The notes: generated by a model not told the origin, from the sequence alone. DNA of 64,000 nt from UBA7330 sp043554545 (GCA_043554545.1 CP121337.1:992001-1056000); one strand, 5' to 3'. Positions 1-10,434 are shown, numbered from the stretch's first letter. Numbers and translations are program-made.

Positions 1-1950
1 TCTTAGGGAGGTTCCATGTTTATCGTAAAACATTTGAAGGACATCACTTTTCATTTTAGCCATGTCCACATTGCTTGGGCACTCTGATTTACACGCTTTA
101 CAGGAAAGGCATAAGTCCATGACCTGATGAATTCTTGAGTCATCAATACCCTGCTCTTTAAGCTGACCGGACATGGCCAGTCGTAAAGCATTGGCCCTCC
201 CACGTGTAGAATGTTCTTCATCTCTGGTCGCTTTGAAGCTAGGACACATGGTTCCCCCAATGACCTTGCGGCATTCCCCGACTCCAGTACACATATGGAC
301 AGACTCCCGGAAGCTCTGTTCCTTTTTGTATTGAAATTCAGTTTTTAATTCCTTGTCATGATATTTTACGCCGTAACGGAGGTTTTTCTCGATGGTTTGT
401 GCTTCTAGAATTTTACCAGGATTCATCAGGTTTTCCGGATCGAATAAGGCTTTTATCTCTTTAAAAGCTGCATAAAGTTTGGGGCCAAAGAATCGTTCAT
501 TGTACGCACTTCTCACTAACCCATCGCCATGTTCCCCACTCCAGGACCCACCATATTTCATGACAAGTTCAAAGGTTTCTTCCGTGATTTTCTGAAGGTT
601 TTCAATGTCTTGTTCCTGCCTTAAGTCAAGAATTGGTCTTACGTGAATCACGCCCACACTGGCATGGGCATACATGGCTACTTTCGTGTTATGCTTTTCA
701 CAGACTTTTAGCACTTCATCGATATAAGTGGGTAGGTGCTCAATTGGGATACCTGCATCTTCAATGAAAGGTAGTGGCTTCTTTTCTCCCTTGATTCCCA
801 GCATTAAGCCAAGCCCTTTTTTACGAATGACCCAGACATCCTCGTAGGCTTCTCCATCGGGGAATAAGGGATAGGCATATCCAAAATGATGGCTTTTCAG
901 ATCCGCTATCATTTGTCTTGGTCGATCCAATACATCACGCTCATTATCTCCATAAAATTCGACAATGAGGATCGCTTTAGGATCACCTTCCAGGAAATGG
1001 CAATGGTGTTTGGTTGTTAGGTTCTCACGACTCAGTGTAATCACCGTGTCGTCTAATATCTCCACAGCTGAAGGATTATACTTGAGCATGAGTTCAACTG
1101 AACTGATTGCTTCCAGTAGTTTATCGTAGTGGACTACGCAAACTGATTTGTGCTTGGGTAGGGGAGTCAGGTTGAGTTTCAATGCAGTTGTAACCGCAAG
1201 TGTACCTTCACTGCCTGTCACCAGTTTAGCCAGATTCCAATTGTCTGTACCCACAAACTCATCCAGGTTGTAACCACCTACCCTTCGCATGACCTTAGGG
1301 AATTTGGTTTTTATCTCCTCCTTTTGCTCAGTAATAATTCTCTTAAAGTTTGAATAGATGTGTCCCTCTGTATTTTGCTTTTCAGCCTTGGCCTGATATG
1401 CTTGTGGTGTTAGCGCAGACAACTTCAATTCAGTTCCGTTAGCCAATATGACTTCTGCTTCGAGTACATGATCTACTGTTTTACCAAACAGGACGCTCTT
1501 GGTGCCTGAGGAGTTGTTACCAACCATTCCTCCAACATTTGCCCGGCTTGAAGTGGCGGGATCAGGGGCAAAATGGTATCCATATTCAGCTAATTCCTGG
1601 TTCAATACATCCCTGACTTTTCCCGGTTCCACAAGCACCCATTGCTCATCAATGTTTAGTTCCAAAATACTATTCATGTATTTGGAGAAGTCAAGGATCA
1701 TAGATGACCCTACCGTCTGACCTGCCAGGCTGGTGCCCCCACCACGTGGAAGAATGGTAACTTTAAATTCATTGGCCAGTGCAATGGCTTTTTTGACATC
1801 ATCCTTATGTTTTGGGAGGACAATAACCTTGGGATTTATCTGATAAATGCTGGCATCAGTAGCATACATTCCAAGGGTAGTACTATCATGTAATACTTCT
1901 CCTTCAATTTCATTTTTGAGTTGGTTGATAAATTCCTGGGAGTCGCTCAT
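1..1950 (-). CDS. FAD-linked oxidase / Fe-S dehydrogenase, D-lactate dehydrogenase type (3' end outside window)
   Basis: This gene starts at the ATG complement at 1948-1950 and runs off the left edge, giving 650 visible residues. The N-terminal half is a PCMH-type FAD-binding domain: RGGGTSLAGQTVG (about 69-81) and a PATSSRANVGGMVGNNSSG stretch (about 132-150) are the typical flavin-contacting segments. A GlcD/FAD-oxidase C-terminal domain follows, with the HGDG motif. A first cysteine group (CTGVGECR...MCPS) is followed by C614-x2-C617-x2-C620-x3-C624, a 4Fe-4S site. Family members of about 970 residues continue with CCG domains that should lie outside the window. They oxidise D-lactate, glycolate or other 2-hydroxy acids and pass electrons to the respiratory chain at the inner membrane. 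The true substrate cannot be told from sequence. It is transcribed away from its upstream neighbours and no operon partner is visible. Confidence 0.9.
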   Translation of the reverse strand, partial: MSDSQEFINQLKNEIEGEVLHDSTTLGMYATDASIYQINPKVIVLPKHKDDVKKAIALANEFKVTILPRGGGTSLAGQTVGSSMILDFSKYMNSILELNIDEQWVLVEPGKVRDVLNQELAEYGYHFAPDPATSSRANVGGMVGNNSSGTKSVLFGKTVDHVLEAEVILANGTELKLSALTPQAYQAKAEKQNTEGHIYSNFKRIITEQKEEIKTKFPKVMRRVGGYNLDEFVGTDNWNLAKLVTGSEGTLAVTTALKLNLTPLPKHKSVCVVHYDKLLEAISSVELMLKYNPSAVEILDDTVITLSRENLTTKHHCHFLEGDPKAILIVEFYGDNERDVLDRPRQMIADLKSHHFGYAYPLFPDGEAYEDVWVIRKKGLGLMLGIKGEKKPLPFIEDAGIPIEHLPTYIDEVLKVCEKHNTKVAMYAHASVGVIHVRPILDLRQEQDIENLQKITEETFELVMKYGGSWSGEHGDGLVRSAYNERFFGPKLYAAFKEIKALFDPENLMNPGKILEAQTIEKNLRYGVKYHDKELKTEFQYKKEQSFRESVHMCTGVGECRKVIGGTMCPSFKATRDEEHSTRGRANALRLAMSGQLKEQGIDDSRIHQVMDLCLSCKACKSECPSNVDMAKMKSDVLQMFYDKHGTSLR

Positions 1951-2097
1951 TGAATGGGGGTGAATTTTATGCTTTGTAAATTATTAAAATTGACAGCGAT
2001 TGCCATGTGACATTCTGAAAATAATGATGTTAATCACATACATCAACAATTTTGGAAAGGATATTTTAGTTGCTGACTCATCTACTCCCAGCTTAAA

Positions 2098-3042
2098 TTA
2101 TTCAACTATTTCCAGACCGTAAGCTTTTATGCAGTTCTCGGTATAAAATTTTTCTGGTGAAATTTGTTCTTTTTGCTTAAGGTAATGATTGCAAACCTGT
2201 ATCAGGTTTGAATATGAGCCATGCATTTCTGAAAGTGTCCAGTTGCTCCCAAACAATACCCGATCTGGACCAATAGTATCAATTACCTGATCAATAAATG
2301 CCTGGTAGTACTTATAGTCAGTCGGTGCTATGGATGTTCCTGAAAGTGAATATAGGGCTGAGATTTTGACATATACATTAGGTAAAGTGGCGAGTTCTAT
2401 TAGCTTTTCCTTCCAGCCTTCAGGAACGATGGTGTTACCCTGAATTCTGCCACCAGCCATATGATCGATAATAATATTCATTGTTGGAAATGTGCTAGCT
2501 ATTTTTTTAATAGCTTCAATTGGACCATGATTCTCACGCAGCTCGAGGACTAGATTCCTTTTGTCCAATTCATTGAATTGTTCAATAACCTGCTCGTTGG
2601 AGAAGTCAAATGCTTTCGTTGGACGAATCCTGATTCCTCTAAATTTTTTACTTTGTGAAAGCGTTTCCAGATCTTCAACATAGTGTTCATCACGCGGATC
2701 CAGATTTCCAATAAATGCCAGCATGTTATCAGATTGATCGACAACATTCATTACCCAAAAGTTGTCCTCTCTGCGCTTACTGGCTTCAACGACTACGGCG
2801 TAATTGACACCACTGGGGGAGGCAGCTGCCAAAAAATCCTGAGCTAAATGGGGATTATATATTTTCTGATGTTTTTCTGGATTGAGAAATATACTGCTGC
2901 CTACCCGGTCAGTATCATATAAATGGATGTGCGAATCGATTAGCATAGATGAATTTCTGTCCATGGACTGTGAGCACACCAGATTACTGATTGTAAAAAT
3001 GAGAAAGCAGAAAATATTAAATGTTCTGATTAGAAAGGTCAT
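2098..3042 (-). CDS. Secreted amidohydrolase-2 family (lactonase-type) metal-dependent hydrolase
   Basis: This 314-residue protein has an N-terminal hydrophobic signal sequence (1-26) and then a TIM-barrel amidohydrolase domain. The metal-binding HxH lies at H38/H40 (DSHIH), a later histidine at 194 (IIDHMAGG), and the C-terminal motif is FGSNW with Asn267 where many relatives have Asp. FGSN variants are, as I recall, common in the COG3618 group that contains L-fucono- and L-rhamnono-lactonases, so the Asn is probably not inactivating. The likely role is hydrolysis of a sugar lactone or related carboxylic compound in the periplasm. Neighbouring rhamnosidase and fucose isomerase genes would fit a deoxysugar substrate, but that is only context. 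An internal Met27 could give a cytoplasmic form without the signal; the hydrophobic leader makes the longer start more likely. Confidence 0.75.
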   Translation of the reverse strand: MTFLIRTFNIFCFLIFTISNLVCSQSMDRNSSMLIDSHIHLYDTDRVGSSIFLNPEKHQKIYNPHLAQDFLAAASPSGVNYAVVVEASKRREDNFWVMNVVDQSDNMLAFIGNLDPRDEHYVEDLETLSQSKKFRGIRIRPTKAFDFSNEQVIEQFNELDKRNLVLELRENHGPIEAIKKIASTFPTMNIIIDHMAGGRIQGNTIVPEGWKEKLIELATLPNVYVKISALYSLSGTSIAPTDYKYYQAFIDQVIDTIGPDRVLFGSNWTLSEMHGSYSNLIQVCNHYLKQKEQISPEKFYTENCIKAYGLEIVE

Positions 3043-3311
3043 GTTTTATTCTTTCTTAAAACTATGTGATTATTCTTGATTGTCAGCCTAAAAATTTTGC
3101 TATACTCACAGAAAAATCAAAGATGAATTAGCAGCGTTTTAATAGAAAGACCCAACCTTGCTGTAATTTTGCACTTCCTATTATCAAGTGTTTTAGGTGA
3201 AACATACATTATTGATATCGAATAGAGTTTTCATATCTCTTTGAGATGTCGATTTGAAATGATACTAGAATTAGTTCACCCTCTGACTTATTTTCAAGAT
3301 AGCTTTTGAAT

Positions 3312-4754
3312 ATGAATAACCAATCACAAAATATCAGCGTGCTCGAAATGTTTAAGATTGGTATTGGTCCTTCCAGTTCTCACACCATGGGACCATGGAA
3401 GGCTGCTTTGCGATTTTTGGGCACTTTGGAGAAGTCGCAATCAATTGAAAAAGTTGATCGTGTTTTTATTGATTTATATGGCTCATTAGCACTGACCGGA
3501 AAAGGACATGGCACAGACAAAGCTTTAATACTAGGGCTAAGTGGCGGTGACCCTGAATCCATTAGTCAGAATCAGATAGCTGAAATCATTGATTTTGCTT
3601 CACAACATCATGAACTCACTTTGAATGGGAAGCAGAAAATTGGTTTTATTCAGGAGGACTGTATAAGATTCTACTTTCAAGAAAAACTGGACTTCCATCC
3701 CAATGGAATGAGAATTAGCGCATATGATCAAAATAACCATTGTGTATTAGAAAAGACCTATTTTTCCATAGGAGGAGGATTCATCATAGAGGAAAATGAA
3801 GAGATCGTATTTGAAGGAGGATCATTTCCTTATCCCATCGATTATGCGAATGACCTTCGTAACTACTGTAAGGATAAAGAGCTAAGTATTGCTTCTGTGG
3901 TATATCAGAATGAGCTGTCTTTGCGTAACAAAGAGCAATTGGACAATGAGATGCTTAAGTTATGGGAGGTAATGTCAGACGCAATATTTAAAGGATGTCA
4001 CACCGAAGGGGTTTTACCAGGGGCATTAAAAGTTACCAGACGCGCCGCTGCTATTCATAAACGGCTGATGGAATCAGTTCAATATGGAAATGATAAGAAT
4101 CGGTGGCTTGAAGAGCTAAAGAAATTTCAACCAGGTTTTGATAAAGTAATCAAGTTCGTTTCTTGTTTTGCGATAGCCACCAATGAAGAAAACGCCAATT
4201 TTGGAAGAGTAGTTACAGCACCTACTAATGGAGCAGCAGGCGTAATCCCGGCAGTCTTGATGTATTTTATTTGTCTTAGTGAAAAAAAGGAAGTTTCCGA
4301 TCAAGAAATTATTGATTTCTTGTGCGTAGCAGGAGAGATTGGTAGCCTCTTTAAAAAAGGAGCAACCATTTCAGCGGCCCTTGGCGGATGTCAGGCAGAA
4401 ATTGGGGTGTCCTCAGCAATGGCAGCAGCTGCATTGACCTCCGGTCTGGGAGGAACAGTAGATCAGTCTTTGATGGCAGCAGAGATTGCCATGGAGCATC
4501 ATCTGGGTCTTACTTGTGATCCAATACAGGGATTGGTGCAAATTCCATGTATTGAACGAAACACAATGGGAGCAATAAAAGCGATAACTGCAGCGCAAAT
4601 CGCATTAGAAAGTAACCCGGAATTAGCCAAAGTCTCACTGGATGATGTAATCAATACCATGTGGAGGACAGCCTGTGACATGGATGTGAGATACAAAGAA
4701 ACTTCACTTGGTGGCCTGGCAGCTAATATTGCTGTTTCAGTTCCTGAATGTTGA
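3312..4754 (+). CDS. sdaA: L-serine ammonia-lyase, iron-sulfur dependent, single chain
   Basis: The enzyme converts L-serine to pyruvate and ammonia in the cytoplasm. The N-terminal beta domain opens with FKIGIGPSSSHTMGP (residues 14-28), the hallmark of the family. The C-terminal alpha domain holds conserved cysteines in LGGCQAEIG and LTCDPIQGLVQIPC that ligate the catalytic 4Fe-4S cluster. At 480 residues it is a complete fused alpha+beta enzyme of normal length. I start it at the ATG at 3312; an in-frame TTG two codons upstream is less likely. It stands alone, convergent with the following rhamnosidase gene (84 bp between stop codons), and has about 270 bp of upstream DNA in which I see no clear regulatory motif. 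Confidence 0.95.
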   Translation: MNNQSQNISVLEMFKIGIGPSSSHTMGPWKAALRFLGTLEKSQSIEKVDRVFIDLYGSLALTGKGHGTDKALILGLSGGDPESISQNQIAEIIDFASQHHELTLNGKQKIGFIQEDCIRFYFQEKLDFHPNGMRISAYDQNNHCVLEKTYFSIGGGFIIEENEEIVFEGGSFPYPIDYANDLRNYCKDKELSIASVVYQNELSLRNKEQLDNEMLKLWEVMSDAIFKGCHTEGVLPGALKVTRRAAAIHKRLMESVQYGNDKNRWLEELKKFQPGFDKVIKFVSCFAIATNEENANFGRVVTAPTNGAAGVIPAVLMYFICLSEKKEVSDQEIIDFLCVAGEIGSLFKKGATISAALGGCQAEIGVSSAMAAAALTSGLGGTVDQSLMAAEIAMEHHLGLTCDPIQGLVQIPCIERNTMGAIKAITAAQIALESNPELAKVSLDDVINTMWRTACDMDVRYKETSLGGLAANIAVSVPEC

Positions 4755-4838
4755 TGAATATAATGCCATATTCCTTATATGGGATTGCTTTTCAATACTT
4801 ACATAAAATTATTGCTTAAAAACGCTTAATTACTTTTC

Positions 4839-7562
4839 TCATTCGTTGGCTATTTTTAATTGCACCGGTCCGAGTAAACCTGAGGTTTGGACGCTCCATG
4901 TCAAGTCCCCATACCCGGTGTCTGTATTTGTTACCGGAGGTCTGTTGGTTCTGGTGAATTTTTCATCTTCAGGAAGGTTAATATCACCCGTCAGCCGATT
5001 GATCCATAAATTCGTGATTTGCACTTCTAACTTATTTTTACCTTCCTTAACCAATTCTTCAATGCGGAGGCTGTATGGTTTAGTCCATAAGATACCTGCA
5101 GATTTATCATTGATGAATATCTCAGCTACATCATAAACATCACCTAAATCGATGCTAATAGGCTTTTTGCTATTAATTGCTTCCTTAGCTATTGTAAAGC
5201 TGTTTTCGTAGTTAGCTGTTCCGGAGAAGTAATTGATTCCTTCATCTTCATGATCTGTCCAGGAAATCAACTTATTTAGTTTAACTGAGACAGGAGCTCC
5301 CCAACCTTCCGGGAAGCAAAGCTTCCAGGGCGGGCTGATTTCTTTTGTTTCATGTTTCGGTGAGGGGTTATAAGTAGGTAAATCCCGATCCATATGGGTA
5401 AATACAATAAAAGCTGATCCGTAAGCGGGTAATTGGAGTGCCATTTGAGTGGTGCCATCCTTCACTTGCATATCAGAGATGCTCAATTGGGCTGAAGTAA
5501 CAGGATTCCAATATTCAGTGTGTGGGCTTGAAGTTCTGAATGTTACCGTCTCATTTATTGCTTCATTTGTTTTATTGCTTACATAATAGTAATCGATACC
5601 AGAAGATCTTCTATGGATGAAATCTAGTTTTTCCTCATCTCTCAGAAAATCACTTTTTAGGGATAATTCAGCTAGTCCACCATCAATGGTTTTGTTGGTA
5701 AGCACTTTTCCCTTGAATTTTTTAGCTATGGTAGGGTTTTGCACCAAAACATTTGCTCCATCTGTAATTAGCTTCTCAACTTTTTGTATCACAACATCAG
5801 GGATATCTTCTATGTCAGGCAGTACCAACAGGTTGTAATTAAGACCGTCAGGCATCACTATTTTCCCATTTTCAGACTCCATTCGATCCAGTATGACTTC
5901 AGTATTTACCACATCAAAATCATATCCGGCACTCAATCCATTTATCATAGGCCTGAGTGAATCCCCTTGAAGTGTAGGAAAAAATTTCGGCGCACCGTCT
6001 CCGTAATAATAAGCAACATCTGCAACGAATTTCCCCTGGGCCAGTAGATATGAGCATCGTGCCATATAGTCCATGAAAGGTTTTGACTGCTCCCACCAGG
6101 TGGCAGTTGGGTTGATATCTATACCGGCATGGTAAGCCCTTCCCGGATACCCAAACTCAGGCCGTGTATTGGCAAAGGTGTGTATAGTGACAGAGTTTAA
6201 CCCTTCACAAAAAGCTCGATCCAGGTATTTCTTTAAAGCATGTGGCGAGTCTTTCCATCTTCTCCAGGTAGTAAAAGCTTCTGCATCGACAGGCCCCAAC
6301 CCGTAGATGTGAGAGGCACTTGCTACTTCCTTTACCAGAAAGATATGACGCCACATCTGAACCCAGAATTCACCACGAGGAATTGTCACACTCCCTAAAG
6401 CTTTTAATGCATCCACAGGACAGGAATCCCAAACAGGAGGGCCAGGGCCGCCAGCTTCACCTACCAGGTCAATTCCATATTCAGCCAAAAAATCTCTTCC
6501 TGTTTCATAATGGCTAAAAATTAATTGATCGCTTACGGTTTTAGTAAAATCGTAGAGGAAACCCTCATTGCCTTCAGGTAATTCCCATCCACTAAACGCA
6601 GGTAAATAGGGCAGGATATTGTAACCATGATGGGCCTTAAATATGCTATCCATGGCATCTGTCCATGCGGTAGCCTCATCCAGTTCCATGCTGTCAAATT
6701 CCAGGTATCCTAATCCTTTTTCTTTTGCGTTCTCCTTGGTAATACCAAGGCGGTTCAAGATGTGTGCTAAGTGTCTTTTTGTTGCAGCAGGGTTAAAAAA
6801 ATCTATAAACAGTCCGTCTGAATTAGGGCTTGGTACGATCAAGTGCTGACCCGTGTTGGAGCATACAAATCTCAAGATAGTCCAGGCGCCTTGTGGTACT
6901 TCCCAATTCAGCGTTTTGCCATCAAATCTTTCATTGAGGATGATTATATCATTAAGGTCTTTGATTTTTTTATCCGCATTGTCCGGGATTGCAATTACAG
7001 CTACTTCTTTTGAGTATATCGGGTTTCCATCGGAATCTAATGGACAGTCTTCAGGTAATTCGGGGAAATTCAACGAACCTGTAAAAGATTGACCTCCAGC
7101 TATTTTTGTTTCCGAAGCATACAATGCTTTTGCAGCCCAGTCTGGTTTCACCCATGATCCTCCGGCATTCCAGCCACTTGAAGCAATCATACCGATTCTC
7201 ATGTCTAAGCGCTTACCTTCAGACAATGCGTGTTTGATTAGATCCACAGATTCATCACTCAGAAATGCAGGTCCAATTCCATAGGCACCATTTGTATTGT
7301 TTCGTGCTTCTACATCCCAGATTTCTGCCCTTGCCATCCCTTTATCCTTCATTTCTTCCAGGTCATTGGTGATTGACTCCTTGGTAACATCACCATTTAG
7401 CCAGCACCAAAAGGCTCCCGGTCTCGATGACATCGGTGGATCGATGAATTCAGTTGATAATCGCTGTAGATTCTGGTTTTCCTGAGCCGAAGGATCATTC
7501 TTTTGTTTAGCACAACCTGATACCAAGAAAGCCATTGTTAATATTAGATAAATTCTTTTCAT
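4839..7562 (-). CDS. GH106-type alpha-L-rhamnosidase-like lipoprotein
   Basis: This 907-residue protein begins with a lipoprotein signal (LVSGC, Cys17), so it is exported and lipid-anchored. The region after residue 40 (SRPGAFWCWLNGDVTKESI, then IGMIASSGWNAGGSW) is the start of the glycosyl hydrolase 106 catalytic region; the end (residues about 780-900, containing TANYENSF, VAEIFIN and LWINRLTGD) resembles the galactose-binding-like jelly roll that closes these enzymes. Characterised GH106 enzymes remove alpha-L-rhamnose from plant or algal polysaccharides such as rhamnogalacturonan or ulvan. The length is normal for the family. No SusC/SusD pair or other rhamnose gene is adjacent, so it seems to be a stand-alone gene. 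Rhamnosidase activity is a family-level inference and I did not assign the catalytic acids. Confidence 0.85.
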   Translation of the reverse strand: MKRIYLILTMAFLVSGCAKQKNDPSAQENQNLQRLSTEFIDPPMSSRPGAFWCWLNGDVTKESITNDLEEMKDKGMARAEIWDVEARNNTNGAYGIGPAFLSDESVDLIKHALSEGKRLDMRIGMIASSGWNAGGSWVKPDWAAKALYASETKIAGGQSFTGSLNFPELPEDCPLDSDGNPIYSKEVAVIAIPDNADKKIKDLNDIIILNERFDGKTLNWEVPQGAWTILRFVCSNTGQHLIVPSPNSDGLFIDFFNPAATKRHLAHILNRLGITKENAKEKGLGYLEFDSMELDEATAWTDAMDSIFKAHHGYNILPYLPAFSGWELPEGNEGFLYDFTKTVSDQLIFSHYETGRDFLAEYGIDLVGEAGGPGPPVWDSCPVDALKALGSVTIPRGEFWVQMWRHIFLVKEVASASHIYGLGPVDAEAFTTWRRWKDSPHALKKYLDRAFCEGLNSVTIHTFANTRPEFGYPGRAYHAGIDINPTATWWEQSKPFMDYMARCSYLLAQGKFVADVAYYYGDGAPKFFPTLQGDSLRPMINGLSAGYDFDVVNTEVILDRMESENGKIVMPDGLNYNLLVLPDIEDIPDVVIQKVEKLITDGANVLVQNPTIAKKFKGKVLTNKTIDGGLAELSLKSDFLRDEEKLDFIHRRSSGIDYYYVSNKTNEAINETVTFRTSSPHTEYWNPVTSAQLSISDMQVKDGTTQMALQLPAYGSAFIVFTHMDRDLPTYNPSPKHETKEISPPWKLCFPEGWGAPVSVKLNKLISWTDHEDEGINYFSGTANYENSFTIAKEAINSKKPISIDLGDVYDVAEIFINDKSAGILWTKPYSLRIEELVKEGKNKLEVQITNLWINRLTGDINLPEDEKFTRTNRPPVTNTDTGYGDLTWSVQTSGLLGPVQLKIANE

Positions 7563-7874
7563 ACTATGTGGATTTGCACTTTTGAATAAATATAATTCAG
7601 CCTAATAGTGAATTAATTCAAAATTATCAGGAGCCTGTATTTATGTTAATAGGAAATAAGTCAGAACGTCTTCTTTATACTGACAACATATAATCTAATT
7701 TACCACTCTTTCGAGTCATTTGATAAATCTATTTTAGAAAATAAAGTTTTGAAAGTTAGTTAATGAATTGTCTAGTATAATGATGGTTTTAAACAGCGTC
7801 AAAATGAATTAAAAACCTATTAAATTTGTTATAAATTAGTGTAGATTCGATTAACTTAATATTTCGGTATTATC
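7563..7874. other. Divergent intergenic region
   Basis: These 312 bp separate two divergently transcribed genes, the rhamnosidase (minus) and the plug-domain protein (plus), so they must hold both promoters. The DNA is very AT-rich. I found no convincing -33 TTTG / -7 TAnnTTTG pair at the proper spacing, no hairpin with a T-run, and no coding sequence. Confidence 0.5.
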
Positions 7875-10331
7875 ATGTATAAGGGTTACTTCAAAAAGCT
7901 TTTGGCGCTATCTTTCCTAAGCTTGCTATTTTTTCCATTTGACACTGTGGCTCAAATGGAAGTTAGTGATATCACTACAAAATTTGAGGATTATCATGAG
8001 CAATTAGCACCTGAAAAGGTATACCTCCATACCAATAGAGAATTATTCACATTAGGGGATACCTTGCACTTTGGAGCATATGTACTCAATGGTAAGGATC
8101 ATTCACCTACTTACGTGAGCAGGGTATTGTACGCTGAACTCCTCGCACCAACAGATAGCATAGTCGGATCTTTAAAGTTGAAAATTGATAGTCTTGGTAG
8201 ATCATCCGGATCTTTTACCCTATCAGATAATCTGTTTGCCGGACAATATACCCTCAGGGCATACACCCAGTATCAAATGAATTTTGATTTGGATTACTTT
8301 TTCACAAAGTCTATCAAATTACTTCCGCGTCTGGAGACACAGGATATAATTGAGGATTCGCCTGATAAAGTTCCTCAGGTGATGTTGAAGTTTTTCCCTG
8401 AAGGAGGAGAATTAATTGCTGGCACGATCAATACTATTGCTTTTAAGGCAACAGATCAATATGGCAATCCGCTGGATATAAAAGGAGATATATTTGATGA
8501 AACTGGTACTAAAATTACCTCAATCTCATGCGAACACGATGGGATGGGAGTATTACAGCTATTTCTCGAAGAAGGGAAGCAATATACCTGCAATTATCAA
8601 TACGCCGGAAGGTTTTTTTCTCAACCCTTGCCAAATGCTTTATCCTCAGGCTATCTCTTAAATGTGCGTAAGACAAGTGGTAGGTGGCATACAGAAGTAA
8701 AACCAATCGATACTTCTATAGAAAATGCATTCATTATCCTTCAATGTAGGGGTGAGATTCTCTATGTCATTGGCCCTCAATCCGGGGCTGAATCCATCAA
8801 GTTTTCACTAAGTGAAACAGAGTTACCTCATGGTGTGATTCACATGACCTTTTTTGACCCTCAACACCGGGCTGTGGCTGAACGCTTGATCTATAATGAT
8901 AATAGAGAATATCTGGGCACATTGGATATTACTACGGATAAGAATACTTATGCGAAGCGTTCTAAAGTGAATGTTGATTTTGGTCTTAAGATGAATCAGG
9001 AGGAAGTATTAAAACTTGCAACAATTTCTACTACCGTAATCCCACAAAAACTCCGAAAATTACCTGAGCATTCAATTACTTCATTCTTGTTTATTACGTC
9101 TGATCTTAAAGGGTATATTCACCAACCTACATATTATGTTAATCCTAAAAACCCAGACAGACTCAGACATTTAGACCTTTTGATGATGACACATGGGTGG
9201 AGACGTTTTGAGTGGGATAAACTGACCAATGGAGAATTACCAGAGATTAATTATCTTTTTGAACAAGGCATTAGAATAGAAGGTACAGTTAGTGGTTATG
9301 TAGATAGGAACAAGCCCTCCATAAGTGACGTGCAATTGAACTTTATGGAAAACCCTGCGTTCCAGATGGAAACCACTTCTCTAGAGAATGGTTTGTTTTG
9401 GTTTGATAGATTGAAATTCACCGACACGCTGACTGCTCATCTGCTCACACTCCCGGAAAGTACAAGAAGAGCCAAAAAGAAAAACAGCACTTTTATACAA
9501 ATTCATGATCGGGTAATACCACCGATTCAGGAGAATTATCGCTTGCCTTATGTGATTAACGCTAAAGATGAGCTATTGATCGCAAGAGGTAAGCAACTTT
9601 ATAACATTTATACCGCCAATGATGGGAAAACCGTAAATCTTGAAGGTTTGAAACCAACATCTGTAGAGAAAACTGAAAAAGACCCATTCAGAAACAGACA
9701 AGGAATGATTTATTCAAACCCTGATTACAGAATTTTTCTGGATTCTATCCCACAATACTATCGTGATATTTTTCAATATCTGTATGGAGCTCCAGGTGTT
9801 GTTGTGACTGGTTTTGCCCCAAATGCAAGGGCTAAAATCCGTGGAGCCCAATCTTTTAATAGCCCCACAGATCCACTCTATCTTCTAGATGGGATTGAAA
9901 GAGATGAAACTTTTGTTAATAACCTGAACCCGTTAAATATTCTATTCATTGACGTACTCAAAGGGACTAATGCGACTGTTTATGGTTCCAGGGGTTCAAC
10001 TGGTGCAATTGCACTTTATTCTCGTGAAGCAGGGGATTTTCGTGAGGTCGAGGATCAGGAGCTCGCCGGCGAAACCATGTACAGGTTGGCAGGCTACACG
10101 CCACCCAGAGAGTTTTATATGCCAGATTACAGCAATCCCCCAGAAAGTGAGCAGATGACCCCTGATTTTAGAAGCACCATTTATTGGAATCCAATTTTGA
10201 CACTGGAATCCGGAAAATCAGTAGATCAATTCTACACTTCAGACGAGACTGGTCAATTTGTCATATACAGCGAAGGTATGACGGTAGATGGGAAAGTTTT
10301 TACCGGTCAAACGGTATATGAGGTAGAATGA
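7875..10331 (+). CDS. TonB-receptor plug-domain protein without beta-barrel (MG2-like N-terminus)
   Basis: This 818-residue protein has a signal peptide (1-26). The first part (about 30-140) resembles the macroglobulin-type MG2 domain of many large Bacteroidota envelope proteins: KVYLHTNRELFTLGDTLHF followed by an FAGQYTLRAYTQY segment. Around residues 635-715 lies a TonB-dependent receptor plug-like domain (IRGAQSFNSPTDPLYLLDGI, then VLKGTNATVYGSRGSTGAIAL). Only about 100 residues follow, so there is no 22-strand barrel and it cannot be a transporter by itself. Such plug-bearing proteins are frequent in Bacteroidota and, to my knowledge, of unsettled function. It is monocistronic: a divergent rhamnosidase lies upstream and a long non-coding stretch downstream. 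Confidence 0.75.
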   Translation: MYKGYFKKLLALSFLSLLFFPFDTVAQMEVSDITTKFEDYHEQLAPEKVYLHTNRELFTLGDTLHFGAYVLNGKDHSPTYVSRVLYAELLAPTDSIVGSLKLKIDSLGRSSGSFTLSDNLFAGQYTLRAYTQYQMNFDLDYFFTKSIKLLPRLETQDIIEDSPDKVPQVMLKFFPEGGELIAGTINTIAFKATDQYGNPLDIKGDIFDETGTKITSISCEHDGMGVLQLFLEEGKQYTCNYQYAGRFFSQPLPNALSSGYLLNVRKTSGRWHTEVKPIDTSIENAFIILQCRGEILYVIGPQSGAESIKFSLSETELPHGVIHMTFFDPQHRAVAERLIYNDNREYLGTLDITTDKNTYAKRSKVNVDFGLKMNQEEVLKLATISTTVIPQKLRKLPEHSITSFLFITSDLKGYIHQPTYYVNPKNPDRLRHLDLLMMTHGWRRFEWDKLTNGELPEINYLFEQGIRIEGTVSGYVDRNKPSISDVQLNFMENPAFQMETTSLENGLFWFDRLKFTDTLTAHLLTLPESTRRAKKKNSTFIQIHDRVIPPIQENYRLPYVINAKDELLIARGKQLYNIYTANDGKTVNLEGLKPTSVEKTEKDPFRNRQGMIYSNPDYRIFLDSIPQYYRDIFQYLYGAPGVVVTGFAPNARAKIRGAQSFNSPTDPLYLLDGIERDETFVNNLNPLNILFIDVLKGTNATVYGSRGSTGAIALYSREAGDFREVEDQELAGETMYRLAGYTPPREFYMPDYSNPPESEQMTPDFRSTIYWNPILTLESGKSVDQFYTSDETGQFVIYSEGMTVDGKVFTGQTVYEVE

Positions 10332-10391
10332 TGTCACCGATTTATTGATAACCAAAAAAAAGCAACCAGAGATTAATCCATTTGCTCACTC

Positions 10392-10434
10392 AGTCGCTCG
10401 GTTGCACTGAATGATATTGTACACCCGAGCGACT
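10392..10434. repeat. Inverted repeat AGTCGCTCGG/CCGAGCGACT
   Basis: Two perfect 10-bp arms (10392-10401 and 10425-10434) flank a 23-nt loop about 60 bp after the plug-protein gene. A second member of the same arm family is found at 10936-10958. It has no T-run and so is not a typical terminator; a small dispersed palindromic repeat is more likely. Confidence 0.6.

Noticed and set aside
2098..3042. Inactivated amidohydrolase because of GSNW instead of GSDW
   Set aside because: Asn at this position occurs in many members of the COG3618-type group, so it is not evidence of loss of function.
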